DNA of 64,000 nucleotides, taken from contig NZ_BNGS01000002.1 in assembly GCF_014905555.1 (NCBI RefSeq), positions 186,001-250,000 of the forward strand. Direction: 5' to 3'. This document shows positions 16,194 to 27,316 of the stretch, in pieces (the first letter of the stretch is position 1; each line of letters starts with the position of its first letter). Both the position numbers and the translations under genes were made by a program. Below the pieces are notes generated by a model. The model was given only the letters and a program-made list of their open reading frames with translations. It made no database searches and was not told the DNA's origin. Source of the stretch: Streptomyces sp. Y2F8-2 (lineage in GTDB: Bacteria; Actinomycetota; Actinomycetes; Streptomycetales; Streptomycetaceae).

Positions 16194-18947
16194 TCACGGC
16201 AGTTCCTCCGCCCACATGTCCAGCAGGTCCGCGTCCGAGTCGGGCGCGGACCGCGCGGAGGTCCCGCCGGCTCCGGGGAGCGCCTGCTCGGCCCAGATGA
16301 CCTTGCCCTGGGGCGTGTAGCGGGTGCCCCAGCGCTCGGCCATCCGCGACACCAGGAACAGGCCCCGGCCTCCCTCGTCGGTCGTCGCCGCGTACCGCAG
16401 GTGCGGTGAGGTGCTGCTGCCGTCGGCCACCTCGCAGACCAGCGTCCTGTCGTCGAGGATCAGCCGCACACGGATCGGCGGGGAGCCGTAGCGGATGGCG
16501 TTGGTGACGAGTTCGCTCAGGACGAGTTCCATGCCGAAGCCGAGTTCGGCAAGGCCCCACTCGTCGAGCTTGCGGGACAGGGCGACGCGCATCCCGGCGA
16601 CGGCGGACGGGTCGGGCGGCACGTCCCAGTCGGCGATCCGGTCGGCCGGCAGCACCCGGGTACGGGCGATGAGCAGAGCGACGTCGTCCTTGGGCCGTCC
16701 GGGCAGCAGCTGGTCCAGCACGGCCTGGCAGCTCTCCTCGGGCGAGCGCCCGGGGTGGCCGGCGAGCACGGCGCCCAGCATCTCCATGCCCACGTCCAGG
16801 TCGCGGGTGCGGTCCTCGATGAGGCCGTCGGTGTAGAGCACGATCTGGGTGCCCTCGGGGAGTTCCAGCTCGGCCGTCTGGAAGGGCATGCTGCCGAGGC
16901 CGAGCGGCGGTCCGGCCGGCAGTTCGGGGAAGGTGACGCCACCGTCGGGGTGCACCAGCGCGGGCGCCAGGTGTCCGGCGCGTGCCATGGCGACGCGGCG
17001 CGCGACGGGGTCGTAGACGGCGTACAGGCAGGTGGCGCCCACGATGCCCGCGGCCGTCTCGCTGCCCGCCTCGTCCTGGTCGATGCGGCCGACCAGGTCG
17101 TCGAGATGGCTGAGCAGCTCGTCGGGCGGCAGGTCGAGGGAGGAGAAGTTGTGCACCGCGGTCCGCAGCCGTCCCATCGTCGCGGCGGCGTGCAGTCCGT
17201 GACCGACCACGTCGCCGACGACCAGCGCCACCCGGCTCCCGGGCAGCGGGATCACGTCGAACCAGTCTCCGCTCACGCCGGACTGGGCGGGCACGTAGCG
17301 GTAACCGACCTCGAGGGCGCTCTGCTCGGGCAGGGCCCTCGGCAGCAGGCTCCGCTGCAGGGTGACCGCCAGGGTGTGCTCGCGGGTGTAGCGGCGGGCG
17401 TTGTCGATGCTGACCGCGGCGCGGGCCACCAGCTCCTCCGCCAGTGACAGGTCCTCCTCGTCGAAGGGCTTCTGCTGGGTGGAGCGCCAGAAGTTGGCCA
17501 TGCCGAGCACGACACCGCGCGCCCGGATCGGGGCGGCGATGAGGGAGTGGATGCCGTAGTCCACGACCTCCCTGGTGCGCTCCGGGTCCTGCGCGTGCCA
17601 GCCCGCGGCGGTCGCCAGGTCGGTCACCAGCTCTGCGCGGCCGGTGCCGAAGCCGCGTGCCTGGGGCGTGGAGGGCACGAAGTCGAGCAGTCGGCCCCTC
17701 TCGTAGAGCGGGTGGTCGTCCCGGACGCCGCGCACGGCGGTGCGGCGCAGGTCCGTGGCCGTGGTGCCGGGCTCCTCGCCGTGCAGCACGGCGTCGGCCA
17801 GGTCCACGGTGACGAAGTCGGCGAAGCGGGGGACGGCGACCTGGGCCAGCTCGTCGGCGGTGCGGACCACGTCGAGTGTGGTGCCGACGCCCAGTCCGGC
17901 GTCGTAGAGAAGCTTCAGCCGCTCCCGCGCGACCTCCGCCCTGCCGGACACCGCCTGAAGCTCGGTGGAGTCGCGCAGGGTCACCACCGTGCCCTTCGGG
18001 CCTCCGTCACGGTCCGTGGGCCGCTGGTTGACCGCCAGCAGCCGTTCCCCCGCGAAGACCACCTCGTCGGTCGCCTCGCGCCCGGAGACCAGCAGCGCCA
18101 CCGTCGTGGGGTCGAGGGCCGCCAGGTCCGACACGCGCTGTCCCTCGGCGTCCAGGGGCAGCCCCAGCAGCCGCCTGGCCTCGTCATTGGCCAGCAGCAG
18201 CCGCCCGTCGCCCCCGATGATGAGGACTCCTTCGCGCACCGAGTGCAGCACCGCGTCGTGGTGCTCGTACATGCGGGTCATCTCGTCCGGGGCCAGGCTG
18301 TGGGTCTGCCGTCGCAGCCGCCTGCCGACCAGTGCCGTGCCCCCGGTGGTCACCAGGAGCGCGCCGGCTCCGGCGCCGAAGATGATCGGGAGTTGCCGGT
18401 CCACCTCGTTGGTCACGTTCTTGACCTTCAGACCGGCGGAGACGAGGGCCACCACCTTGCCCCGGGGATCGTCGACGGGAACGGTGGCCTGGACTTCCTC
18501 GCCGAGCGGGCCGTGGACGCTCTCGGTGTAGACCTTCCCGTCGAGCGACGGGCCGATCGTGCCCACGAACCGGTGGCCGATCCTGCTCGGCAGGGGGTGG
18601 GTGTAGCGGATGCCCTTGGTGTCCATGACCACGATGAAGTCGACACCGGCCGACTTGCGCCCCTTCTCGGTGAGGGGCTGGAGCACCTTCGTCGGATCGG
18701 GAGTGCGCAGCGCCTGCAGGATGCCCGGAGAGTGCGCGAAGGTCTGCGCGACGGCTATGGAGCGGCGCTTGGCCTCGGAGCCGGTGTCCCGCTTCGACTG
18801 CAGCACCAGGGCGACCACGGCGCAGACCACGAGCAGCACGACCAGCGCCACCTGCAGGACGAATACCTGTCCGGCGACGCTTCGTGGGCTTTTGCCGATC
18901 AAGGACCGCATCGATATGCGCCGAAATCGAGCGGTTCTGCTCGCCAT
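16194..18947 (-). CDS. Membrane sensor SpoIIE-type phosphatase with PAS, GAF and HATPase domains
   Basis: This 917-residue membrane regulator would dephosphorylate an anti-anti-sigma factor and bind a partner through a second output domain. The order is TM1 (about 26-48), an extracytoplasmic CitA/DcuS-like sensor (DFIVVMDTKGIRYTHPLPSRIGHRFVG), TM2 (about 187-206), PAS (HHDAVLHSVREGVLIIGGDGRLLLAN), GAF (with HSLIAAPIRARGVVLGMANFWR), a PP2C SpoIIE core (SGDWFDVIPLPGSRVALVVGDVVGHGLHAA, VLYTDGLIED), and a C-terminal HATPase_c with ELVTNAIRYGSP and DEGGRGLFLV. Phosphatase metal-binding aspartates and the kinase-like N box both look intact. It stands alone, with no anti-sigma or antagonist gene beside it; the SigB-type sigma factor 16 kb away is a possible but unproven endpoint. 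Confidence 0.92.
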   Translation of the reverse strand: MASRTARFRRISMRSLIGKSPRSVAGQVFVLQVALVVLLVVCAVVALVLQSKRDTGSEAKRRSIAVAQTFAHSPGILQALRTPDPTKVLQPLTEKGRKSAGVDFIVVMDTKGIRYTHPLPSRIGHRFVGTIGPSLDGKVYTESVHGPLGEEVQATVPVDDPRGKVVALVSAGLKVKNVTNEVDRQLPIIFGAGAGALLVTTGGTALVGRRLRRQTHSLAPDEMTRMYEHHDAVLHSVREGVLIIGGDGRLLLANDEARRLLGLPLDAEGQRVSDLAALDPTTVALLVSGREATDEVVFAGERLLAVNQRPTDRDGGPKGTVVTLRDSTELQAVSGRAEVARERLKLLYDAGLGVGTTLDVVRTADELAQVAVPRFADFVTVDLADAVLHGEEPGTTATDLRRTAVRGVRDDHPLYERGRLLDFVPSTPQARGFGTGRAELVTDLATAAGWHAQDPERTREVVDYGIHSLIAAPIRARGVVLGMANFWRSTQQKPFDEEDLSLAEELVARAAVSIDNARRYTREHTLAVTLQRSLLPRALPEQSALEVGYRYVPAQSGVSGDWFDVIPLPGSRVALVVGDVVGHGLHAAATMGRLRTAVHNFSSLDLPPDELLSHLDDLVGRIDQDEAGSETAAGIVGATCLYAVYDPVARRVAMARAGHLAPALVHPDGGVTFPELPAGPPLGLGSMPFQTAELELPEGTQIVLYTDGLIEDRTRDLDVGMEMLGAVLAGHPGRSPEESCQAVLDQLLPGRPKDDVALLIARTRVLPADRIADWDVPPDPSAVAGMRVALSRKLDEWGLAELGFGMELVLSELVTNAIRYGSPPIRVRLILDDRTLVCEVADGSSTSPHLRYAATTDEGGRGLFLVSRMAERWGTRYTPQGKVIWAEQALPGAGGTSARSAPDSDADLLDMWAEELP

Positions 18948-19264
18948 GCGACATTTCTAGCACAGCGTTCCCTGCGGTCCGCCGGGCCGACGGGTTCGCG
19001 CCAGATCCTAGGCCGCCGTCCAGGGGCCGCGCGGCCCGGCCGCCGGGTGCCCCGTCGGGCTCGTAAGGCCGCGCCCACCTGTGCAAACGCCGGCCCGCCG
19101 GGAGATCTCCAGTGCTGTCGGGCCCTCCCCGGATCAGCGCGCGCTCCCCACGAAATCCCCACACCGGTCCGTCCGGAAGATCCTCGCCGCGGACCCGGCC
19201 GTACGGCACGGACGGCACGCGAAACCGCCGGTGCGGCAGGTCGCCGGGAGCCGGGCGGGGACTC
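18948..19264. other. Intergenic region without a recognised gene
   Basis: These 317 nt lie upstream of the SpoIIE-type gene and downstream of dnaK. Open frames here are shadows without ribosome-binding sites. The only symmetrical element I see is a short GGAGATCTCC at 19101-19110. The SpoIIE gene's promoter must lie here, but I could not pick it out. Confidence 0.5.
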
Positions 19265-21127
<1,863 letters not shown>

Positions 21128-21163
21128 CGCCGTCCCCTTCCGCCCGGGCGCTTCCCGCTCTCC

Positions 21164-21193
21164 ATCACAAATCTTGAGTGGCCCCGTGTCAAC
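21164..21193 (-). promoter_or_regulatory. dnaK promoter overlapping a HAIR-like heat-shock operator
   Basis: On the minus strand, TTGACA (21192-21187), a 17-nt spacer and TGTGAT (21169-21164) form a housekeeping-like promoter 36 nt upstream of the dnaK start. On the plus strand, CTTGAGT (21173-21179), 7 nt, then TGTCAAC (21187-21193) resembles the HspR operator HAIR (CTTGAGT-N7-ACTCAAG). One half is exact and the other matches at 4 of 7 positions. The operator covers the -35 element, fitting repression. Both readings come from recalled consensus sequences. Confidence 0.6.
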
Positions 21194-21241
21194 GTGCGCG
21201 ACGGGGGGCTCCCGATGCGATGCCGGGTACCCGGAAACGAC

Positions 21242-21275
21242 GGTGCCGCGCCCCCTCGGGGGGAAGCGCGGCACC
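21242..21275 (-). terminator. Terminator after the OsmC gene
   Basis: A perfect 10-bp stem (21242-21251 with 21266-21275; arm GGTGCCGCGC) continues inward with a CCCC/GGGG pairing. It lies 17 nt beyond the OsmC stop and separates OsmC from the dnaK promoter on the same strand. Confidence 0.8.
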
Positions 21276-21291
21276 TTCGGGAACGTGGGGC

Positions 21292-21717
21292 TCAGGCGAG
21301 CTTGGCGTCCAGCGTGATCGTCGTGCCGGCCAGCGCCTGGCTGACCGGGCAGTTCTTCTTGGCGTCCTCGGCGGCGGCGACGAACGCGTCGTTGTCGATA
21401 CCGGGGACGGTGCCCTCGACGGTGAGGTGGATGCCCGTGATGCCCTCACCCGGCTGGAAGGTGACGTCGGCCTTCGTCTCGAGCTTGGTGGGCGGGGTGC
21501 CGGCGCCGGCCAGGCCGTGCGACAGCGCCATGGAGAAGCAGCTGGAGTGGGCGGCGGCGATCAGCTCCTCGGGGCTGGTCCTGCCGTTCGCGTCCTGGGA
21601 GCGCGAGGCCCACGTGACCGGCTGCTGGGCGATGCCGGAGGAGTCGAAGGTGACGACGCCGTTGCCCTCGAGCAGGTTGCCTTCCCAGACGGTGTGAGCG
21701 GTGCGCGTGGTTGCCAC
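21292..21717 (-). CDS. OsmC/Ohr-family peroxiredoxin
   Basis: This 141-residue protein would reduce organic hydroperoxides. It starts with GTG at 21717 behind [32 protein letters not shown] is the OsmC-type N-terminus. [22 protein letters not shown] carries the first catalytic cysteine. [13 protein letters not shown] carries the second in its NCPVS context. The length and both cysteines match OsmC rather than Ohr. It lies near dnaK on the same strand but is separated from it by a terminator. Confidence 0.93.
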   Translation of the reverse strand: MATTRTAHTVWEGNLLEGNGVVTFDSSGIAQQPVTWASRSQDANGRTSPEELIAAAHSSCFSMALSHGLAGAGTPPTKLETKADVTFQPGEGITGIHLTVEGTVPGIDNDAFVAAAEDAKKNCPVSQALAGTTITLDAKLA

Positions 21718-21871
21718 GGTTCTTCCTTTCGATGGGGTCCCGATGCCGGGTTCCGTGGCTCCCATCCGATCACACCCGGACGCGCCACACCCGACGGAGG
21801 GGCGGTGACGTGCCGCGTGGGGCATGTGAATCCCCTGACGGGGGTCAGCCCGAGGCCGTACAGTCCATGAC

Positions 21872-22654
21872 ATGCTCGAGCTCTTCCAAGTCCTCGGGGG
21901 AATCGCGGGATTTGGTGGGGTCGCACTCGGCGTCCTGTATCTGCTCTACCGGGACTTCGTGCGCGACATCATCCGCACCAAGATGTTCCGGACGCTCACC
22001 TCGGCACAGGCGACCGCACTCTTCGGAGCGGTCGTCGTCCTCGCGTTCGCGGTCGCGATCCTCGGGATCTTCGCCACGCTCGCCGAGAGCAAGGGGGTCC
22101 AGCAGTTCGTCGTGCTGGTGGGCATGCTCCTGCTGTTCCTGCTGGCCGTGTTGTTCGTCGGTGTGCGGATCATCACCGGCCCACGCTCCCGCCCCCGGCA
22201 GGATCGCGAGCCGACGCAGGCGGAACGCTCACTGGCGACGGTCCGCAGGTACGTGACGCTCAACGAGCCGGACAAGGCGGAGCAAGCCCTGGAGACCTCG
22301 CACGTGGACCAGGAGACCCCGGACTTCTGGTACTGGAAGTCCCGGATCGCCTTGGCCCGCTCGAACCTCGATGCCGCCACCGGCTACGTCGAAGAGGCGC
22401 TGAAGCTGGATCTCCGTGACCCCTACGCTCTCGCGCTCAAGATCGCGCTTCTGCTGCTCGCCAACGACCCGGCCAAGCGTGACCGGGCGGCGCTGCTGGC
22501 GGAGCGGAGCGGCGGGCTCGACCCTGAACTCGACGCGTGGCTGCGGCGGTTGCGGCCCGAGGGGATGTTCGACGAAGGAGTGCGGACACGGAGCCAGTTG
22601 GAGGCCCGGTGTCCGCTGCCCACACGGAGTACGGAGAATGCACATGCCGAGTGA
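21872..22654 (+). CDS. Membrane-anchored TPR-like protein, partner of the vWA gene
   Basis: This 260-residue protein has three hydrophobic helices in the first 102 residues (about 3-25, 46-70, 78-101). A charged loop follows and then a cytoplasmic helical domain with TPR-like repeats: ATVRRYVTLNEPDKAEQALETS, PDFWYWKSRIALARSNLDAATGYVEEALKLD, PYALALKIALLLLANDPAKRDRAALLAE. No catalytic motif is visible. It likely acts as a membrane scaffold. Its end overlaps the vWA gene by 11 nt, so translation of the two is coupled. I know no named family for the pair. Confidence 0.8.
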   Translation: MLELFQVLGGIAGFGGVALGVLYLLYRDFVRDIIRTKMFRTLTSAQATALFGAVVVLAFAVAILGIFATLAESKGVQQFVVLVGMLLLFLLAVLFVGVRIITGPRSRPRQDREPTQAERSLATVRRYVTLNEPDKAEQALETSHVDQETPDFWYWKSRIALARSNLDAATGYVEEALKLDLRDPYALALKIALLLLANDPAKRDRAALLAERSGGLDPELDAWLRRLRPEGMFDEGVRTRSQLEARCPLPTRSTENAHAE

Positions 22655-25148
22655 CCAGCGCAACGCGGCGTCCGGGCCGCCGGCCGTCGTCTACGTCGGT
22701 ACGGCCGCCACCGGCGCCGGGGAAGGCGGCACGGGGGACCGGTTGGTGGCCGAGGCACACCGCCGGGCGCTCGACCTGGGCCTGTCCCCGCTGAAGCGGG
22801 TGGCGCGTACCGCGAGCGAGGCGGACGCGCTGCTCGCGGCGCATCCGGATGCCGTGATCGTGGCCCACCCCGGCGACGAACCGCTCTCGGCGCGGCCGGA
22901 AGCCGGTGGCGCGCTGTGGAACTTCCTGCACATCGGGGCCGTACTGCGCCCGTGCACGCCCGGAGGAGAGGACGGCTCGGAACCGGCGGCGTCGCCGCCT
23001 GTCCGCGGCAGGGAGGCGTTCCTGGTGGTCGAGCTGACGGGCCAGGTCGGCCCCGGCTCGGACCGCCTTCGGGTGCGCGAGGCGGAGTGCCGGGCCTTTG
23101 CGGAGGCGCTCGGTTTACGGGTCATGGATGTCCTCATGGGTGACCGTGTCGCACGGGCCGGGGGCAGAGCCGCTGTTGTCGGCCTGTACAGGGAACAACT
23201 GACCGTCATCGTCCACCCGGACGTCACCGTTCCCCGCTCTGACGCCCCGGACGCCTTGCTGATGAGGTGGTTGCGGCAGGGGCGGGTGATCCACTCGGGG
23301 CGGTGGGTCAACGGGTTTTCCCGGGGGCAGGCAGACGCCGTCGTGCACCACTTGCGCGCTGTCCGAAGGCACCAGGACACCGTAGGGGCGGCCGCACCGG
23401 CGAGCGACGGGCCTCACATCGACTTCACTGTCCGCGAAGAGATGGCGCTAGGTCTCGGTGACCTCTACGCGGCCGACTCCGGCTGGGCCGGCGTGGTGAG
23501 CGGGGTGGTCCAGGCGGGCTCCCACAACTCCGTGACCTGGGGCGGCGGCCGGGCGAACCCGCCCCGCCCTCCCCGCGACACCAGCCGCCCCCTCCCCCAC
23601 GACGGCCTCTACATCCGCCGTAACAACGCTTTTGGCACCCGCTCCGCGCTCGGGGCGAAGGATCTCATCGAGCAGGGCGTCATCATCGGGCAGGACCAGA
23701 TCCGGTTCGACGACTTCGTGGCCGCGCGGACCGATCAGGTGCCCGGCCCGCGCCCCGGGGAGGCCGTCGGTGTGAGCCATGGACTTGCCGCCGTCCACAG
23801 CGAGTTCAAGGCGAACGAGGCCACGACCCACTTCGTGGAGATCACGCTCAAAGCCGGCGAGACAGCTCCCGAGGACGCTCCGGTCGCCGAACCGCTCCCG
23901 GTGAACTTCGTCTTCGTCGTGGACACCAGTTACTCGATGCGAGGGCAGAAGCTGGACACGGTCAAGTCCGCCCTCCAGACGCTCTACGACACCCTGCGCC
24001 CCGCGGACTGCCTGGGCATCATCACCTTCGACCACAGCGTGCGCACCGTCCTGCCCGCCGCTGCCAAGAAGGACCTGAGCGCCGACCGTTTCGCGGAGGT
24101 GGTCTCGGGACTGACCGCCGACGGCGGGACCGACATCAACCTCGGCGTCCAGTACGGCATCGACGAAATCGGCCGGCACGCGCAGTCCGGGCGCACCCTC
24201 AACTGTCTCTACGTCTTCTCCGACGGCGACCCCACGTCCGGCGAACGGGACTGGATCCGGATCCGTGCGAACATCGCGGCCAAGCTGCGCGGCGACCTCA
24301 CCCTCTCCTGCTTCGGTTTCGGCTCCGACGCACGCATGCCCGAACTGGCGGCGCTGGCGGGGCTGGCCGGCGGCCACTCGACGTTCGTGACGCGCCCGGA
24401 GCAGGTGGGTACCGATCTGCTCGGCGACCTGGCCAGACGCGACCATCTGGCCGCCATCGACATCCAGCTCAAGCTCGACATCGACCCCGAGGTGGAGATC
24501 CGGCACCTGTACGGACACGACCTCGTCACCGATCTCCGGGCACGCGCCGCCGTCCTCCGCGAGGCGGAGCAGGCGGGCGTGCGGGCACGCACGGACTACG
24601 GAACCGAAGCCCTGCCCGACATCATCACCGAGGAGAAGGGCATCCGGATCTTCGCACCCGACCTCGCCTTCGGTGAGACGTACTGGGTCGTCCTCGAGGT
24701 CAGGGTGCCGCCGGGCCGTGACCCGGAGGGACTGGGCACTGCCACCGTGCAGTACGTGGACACCGTGGCCCGCGCGAGCCGCCGCCACGAGATCGACCTG
24801 TCCAAGGCGCCGACGCTGGCGGAAGAGATCGTCACGGTGCATGCGATCGGCCTGTGGACGAGTGAGGTCACCTTCTACGCGCTGGACGACCTGTACGACC
24901 GGGACAGGGAGGCGGCGAAGAACCGGCTGACCCAGCACATCGAGATCCTCAAGGCAGCGCACAGCCGTCTGCCCGCCGATGAGTTCCGCGACGACCAGGT
25001 GACCCTGCAGAAACTGATCACGCTGGCCGGCACGCTCGGCACCATGGTTTCGTTCAGCGACGCCTCCCACGGCCCGCACTTCGCCACCACGGTACGGGCG
25101 ATGAACGACTTCGGCAGGGTGCGGTCGGGGTTCTGGCAGCAGTACTGA
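22644..25148 (+). CDS. von Willebrand factor A protein with atypical N-terminal region
   Basis: This 834-residue protein has no signal peptide. Residues 1-240 contain two alpha/beta segments (PAVVYVGTAATG to DAVIVAHPGDE, then EAFLVVELTG to LTVIVHPDVTVP). The second has a RVREAECRAFAEALGLRVMDVL stretch that reminds me of a serine-recombinase fold lacking the catalytic serine. A YfbK-like linker follows (about 250-400). The vWA domain has an intact MIDAS: FVVDTSYSMRG (about 423), DGGTDINLG and VFSDGDPTSG. The C-terminal helical region begins near TLAEEIVTVHAIGLW. I chose the ATG at 22644 because GGAGA lies 6 nt upstream; ATG 22638 is too close. Metal-dependent protein binding is likely; the partner is unknown. 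Confidence 0.82.
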   Translation: MPSDQRNAASGPPAVVYVGTAATGAGEGGTGDRLVAEAHRRALDLGLSPLKRVARTASEADALLAAHPDAVIVAHPGDEPLSARPEAGGALWNFLHIGAVLRPCTPGGEDGSEPAASPPVRGREAFLVVELTGQVGPGSDRLRVREAECRAFAEALGLRVMDVLMGDRVARAGGRAAVVGLYREQLTVIVHPDVTVPRSDAPDALLMRWLRQGRVIHSGRWVNGFSRGQADAVVHHLRAVRRHQDTVGAAAPASDGPHIDFTVREEMALGLGDLYAADSGWAGVVSGVVQAGSHNSVTWGGGRANPPRPPRDTSRPLPHDGLYIRRNNAFGTRSALGAKDLIEQGVIIGQDQIRFDDFVAARTDQVPGPRPGEAVGVSHGLAAVHSEFKANEATTHFVEITLKAGETAPEDAPVAEPLPVNFVFVVDTSYSMRGQKLDTVKSALQTLYDTLRPADCLGIITFDHSVRTVLPAAAKKDLSADRFAEVVSGLTADGGTDINLGVQYGIDEIGRHAQSGRTLNCLYVFSDGDPTSGERDWIRIRANIAAKLRGDLTLSCFGFGSDARMPELAALAGLAGGHSTFVTRPEQVGTDLLGDLARRDHLAAIDIQLKLDIDPEVEIRHLYGHDLVTDLRARAAVLREAEQAGVRARTDYGTEALPDIITEEKGIRIFAPDLAFGETYWVVLEVRVPPGRDPEGLGTATVQYVDTVARASRRHEIDLSKAPTLAEEIVTVHAIGLWTSEVTFYALDDLYDRDREAAKNRLTQHIEILKAAHSRLPADEFRDDQVTLQKLITLAGTLGTMVSFSDASHGPHFATTVRAMNDFGRVRSGFWQQY

Positions 25149-25153
25149 CCCGG

Positions 25154-27238
25154 TCAGGCCGCGCGTTCGTCCGTCTCCTCGGCGCCGGTCAGCGGCACTT
25201 GGGGGCCGTCGCACTCGTACAGCCAGCGGCGGAAGACCTGGTGGACCTGCTCGGCCCCGCCAAGTTCGGCGCCCTCCTCCGCCGGGGCGGACAGGTCCAC
25301 CGGCCACAGCAGGAAGGGCCGGCCCTGGGCGCCGCCGAGCCCGCCGTGCGAACCGATCTGCTCCTCGAACGCCAGGACTTCGCCCTCGTCCGGGTCGTAC
25401 CAGGAGTTGACCATGATGTCGGGGGCGTGCGGGAAGGAGTGCGTGCGGCGCACGGCGTCGGCGGCACCCGGCCCGAAGCCGGCGAGCGGGCCGGTCTCGT
25501 CGGCGAGCCGGTCCACCGGGATCTCGGCGCCGAACGCGCCCAGCACCACCCCGCCGTGCTCCTCGCTGCGGACCAGGAGGAAACCGACGCCGGGATGGTT
25601 GGCGAGCGTCGACAGCAGCGCGGGGTGCCGGCGGTCGATCTCCTCCTTGCTCATCCGGTGCGGCACGTCGGGGAAGGAGACGAGCCCGAGGTTCCCGGAG
25701 GCGAGCACGATGGGCTCCGAGTCCCGGCGGGCGGCCCCGTGGTGCTCGGCCTTCTCCTCGACGGGCCGGCGCAGCGCGGCGCGTACGGCGGCACGCGCCT
25801 CCGCCCCGCTGTGGGTGTGCTCCACCTTGCGCGGCACATGCAGCCCGCAGCCGGCCCGCACCAGGTCGGCGAGGCTGAGCCCGTACCGGGTGCGGAAGGT
25901 CTCGCCCGGGCTCTGTCCGTGGTCGGACAGGACGACGATCCGGTAGGGGCGCGGGGCGTGCTCGGCGACCTGGACGAGCAGCGCGAGGGAGCGGTCGAGC
26001 CGGTGCAGGACCTGCTCGGCGTCGCGGCTGTGCGGCCCCGAGTGGTGGGCCACCTCGTCGTAGGCCACCAGGTCCGCGTAGACGGCGCTGCGCCCGGCGA
26101 GCATGTCGCCGATCACCGCGGCGACGACCACGTCCCGTTCGACGACGGTGGCGAAGGCGCGCACGAAGGGGTACAGGCCGCCGCGGCCCACACGCGGCCG
26201 CTGTCGCCTCAGCCGGGCCCGGGTGGACTGGCCGATCTCGCGGGCGACCTCGGCGGCGAACGACATGGCGGTGCGGACGGCGTTGGCCGGGTCGCTGAAG
26301 TACGCGAAGTAGCCGGCGCGTGAGCGGTTCTCCCTGCCTCGCCGGGCGGACACGGACAGCACCAGGGCGAGCTGGTCGGCACCACCGCTGAACAGGTTGC
26401 CGCGGCTCGCGCCGTCGACGGTGAGCAGACCGCCGTCGCCGGTCCGCTCGACGGCGCGGCGCTGGAGTTCCGCGGCGCTCGTCGGACGGTTGCACACGAC
26501 GACCTCGCGGGTCTCCTTCTCGTACCAGCGGAACGCGGGGACGTCGTGGTTGGAGCCGTGCAGGATGCCCAGCTGGCTGGCGCCGGTCTGGCTGGACCAG
26601 TCGGTGCGCCAGGCGGTGAGCCGGTGGCTGGGGCCGCCGTCGCGCGGGACGAGCCAGGAGGCGACGGTCGGCATCAGACCCTTGGCCACGGCCGCGCGCA
26701 GCACGTCGTGTCCGACGCCGTCGAGCTGGACGAAGACCACGCCCGGGGTGACACGGCCGGAGCGACCGTCGCCGCGTCTGCGGCGGCGGTCGGCGAGCCG
26801 GTACAGCCTTCTGCGGTACGCGTCGTCGTCCCGTACGGCGAGGGCGGCACCGGTGGCCGAGGCGACGGCGGACATCGCCGCGGCGACCACGACCGCGGTC
26901 TCGGGGGCGGCCTCGGCGTCGCCGGAGGGGTTGACGCGGAGGGCGACGAGCAGGAGGGAGCCGTTGAGGAAGAAGACGAGCAGGCCGAGGACGAGGGCGG
27001 GGACGAGCAGCAGGAGCCGTACCAGCAGGGGCCACACCAGGGACGACAGCAGACCGAAGACACCGGCGCCGACGGCGGCCGTGACGGCTATGCGGGTCGC
27101 GCTGTCGCCGCCGGGGGACTGCAGCCGGAAGTCGGGCAGGACGGCGGCGAGGACGAGCACGGTGCCGGTGGAGGCGGCCCACACGGCGACACTGCGCCCC
27201 ACACCGCTGAGCAGCTTCCGCCAACGCCCGTGCCCCAC
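25154..27238 (-). CDS. Membrane protein with type I phosphodiesterase/alkaline-phosphatase domain
   Basis: This 694-residue protein has four or five hydrophobic helices in residues 1-135, arranged like a phage-holin-family (holin superfamily IV type) domain. A phosphodiesterase/nucleotide-pyrophosphatase-like region follows. VVFVQLDGVGHDVLRAAVAKG gives the first metal Asp, and DWSSQTGASQ probably carries the nucleophile. VAYDEVAHHSGPHS, IVVLSDHGQSPGETF and SFPHAPDIMVNSWYDP carry the later metal ligands. GTG at 27238 follows GAGGTGAG. It may cleave a phosphoester in lipid or wall polymer at the membrane. It converges on the vWA gene with a 5-nt gap. Confidence 0.83.
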   Translation of the reverse strand: MGHGRWRKLLSGVGRSVAVWAASTGTVLVLAAVLPDFRLQSPGGDSATRIAVTAAVGAGVFGLLSSLVWPLLVRLLLLVPALVLGLLVFFLNGSLLLVALRVNPSGDAEAAPETAVVVAAAMSAVASATGAALAVRDDDAYRRRLYRLADRRRRRGDGRSGRVTPGVVFVQLDGVGHDVLRAAVAKGLMPTVASWLVPRDGGPSHRLTAWRTDWSSQTGASQLGILHGSNHDVPAFRWYEKETREVVVCNRPTSAAELQRRAVERTGDGGLLTVDGASRGNLFSGGADQLALVLSVSARRGRENRSRAGYFAYFSDPANAVRTAMSFAAEVAREIGQSTRARLRRQRPRVGRGGLYPFVRAFATVVERDVVVAAVIGDMLAGRSAVYADLVAYDEVAHHSGPHSRDAEQVLHRLDRSLALLVQVAEHAPRPYRIVVLSDHGQSPGETFRTRYGLSLADLVRAGCGLHVPRKVEHTHSGAEARAAVRAALRRPVEEKAEHHGAARRDSEPIVLASGNLGLVSFPDVPHRMSKEEIDRRHPALLSTLANHPGVGFLLVRSEEHGGVVLGAFGAEIPVDRLADETGPLAGFGPGAADAVRRTHSFPHAPDIMVNSWYDPDEGEVLAFEEQIGSHGGLGGAQGRPFLLWPVDLSAPAEEGAELGGAEQVHQVFRRWLYECDGPQVPLTGAEETDERAA

Positions 27239-27316
27239 GCCCAGCTCACCTCACGTCATGGCCCTGCCGCCCTCTCGGATGCGCCCCCACCTTGTCACAA
27301 CGCCGGGAGCCCCCCG

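Noticed and set aside
23448..27224. A 1258-codon minus frame opposite the vWA gene and within the phosphodiesterase gene
   Set aside because: Composition is almost all Arg/Pro/Gly and both overlapped genes have clear domains in other frames.
25154..27238. Reading the membrane phosphodiesterase as a PglZ-type BREX/phage-defence phosphatase
   Set aside because: No pglX/brxC-like genes are near, and the holin-type membrane domain fits a housekeeping membrane phosphodiesterase.
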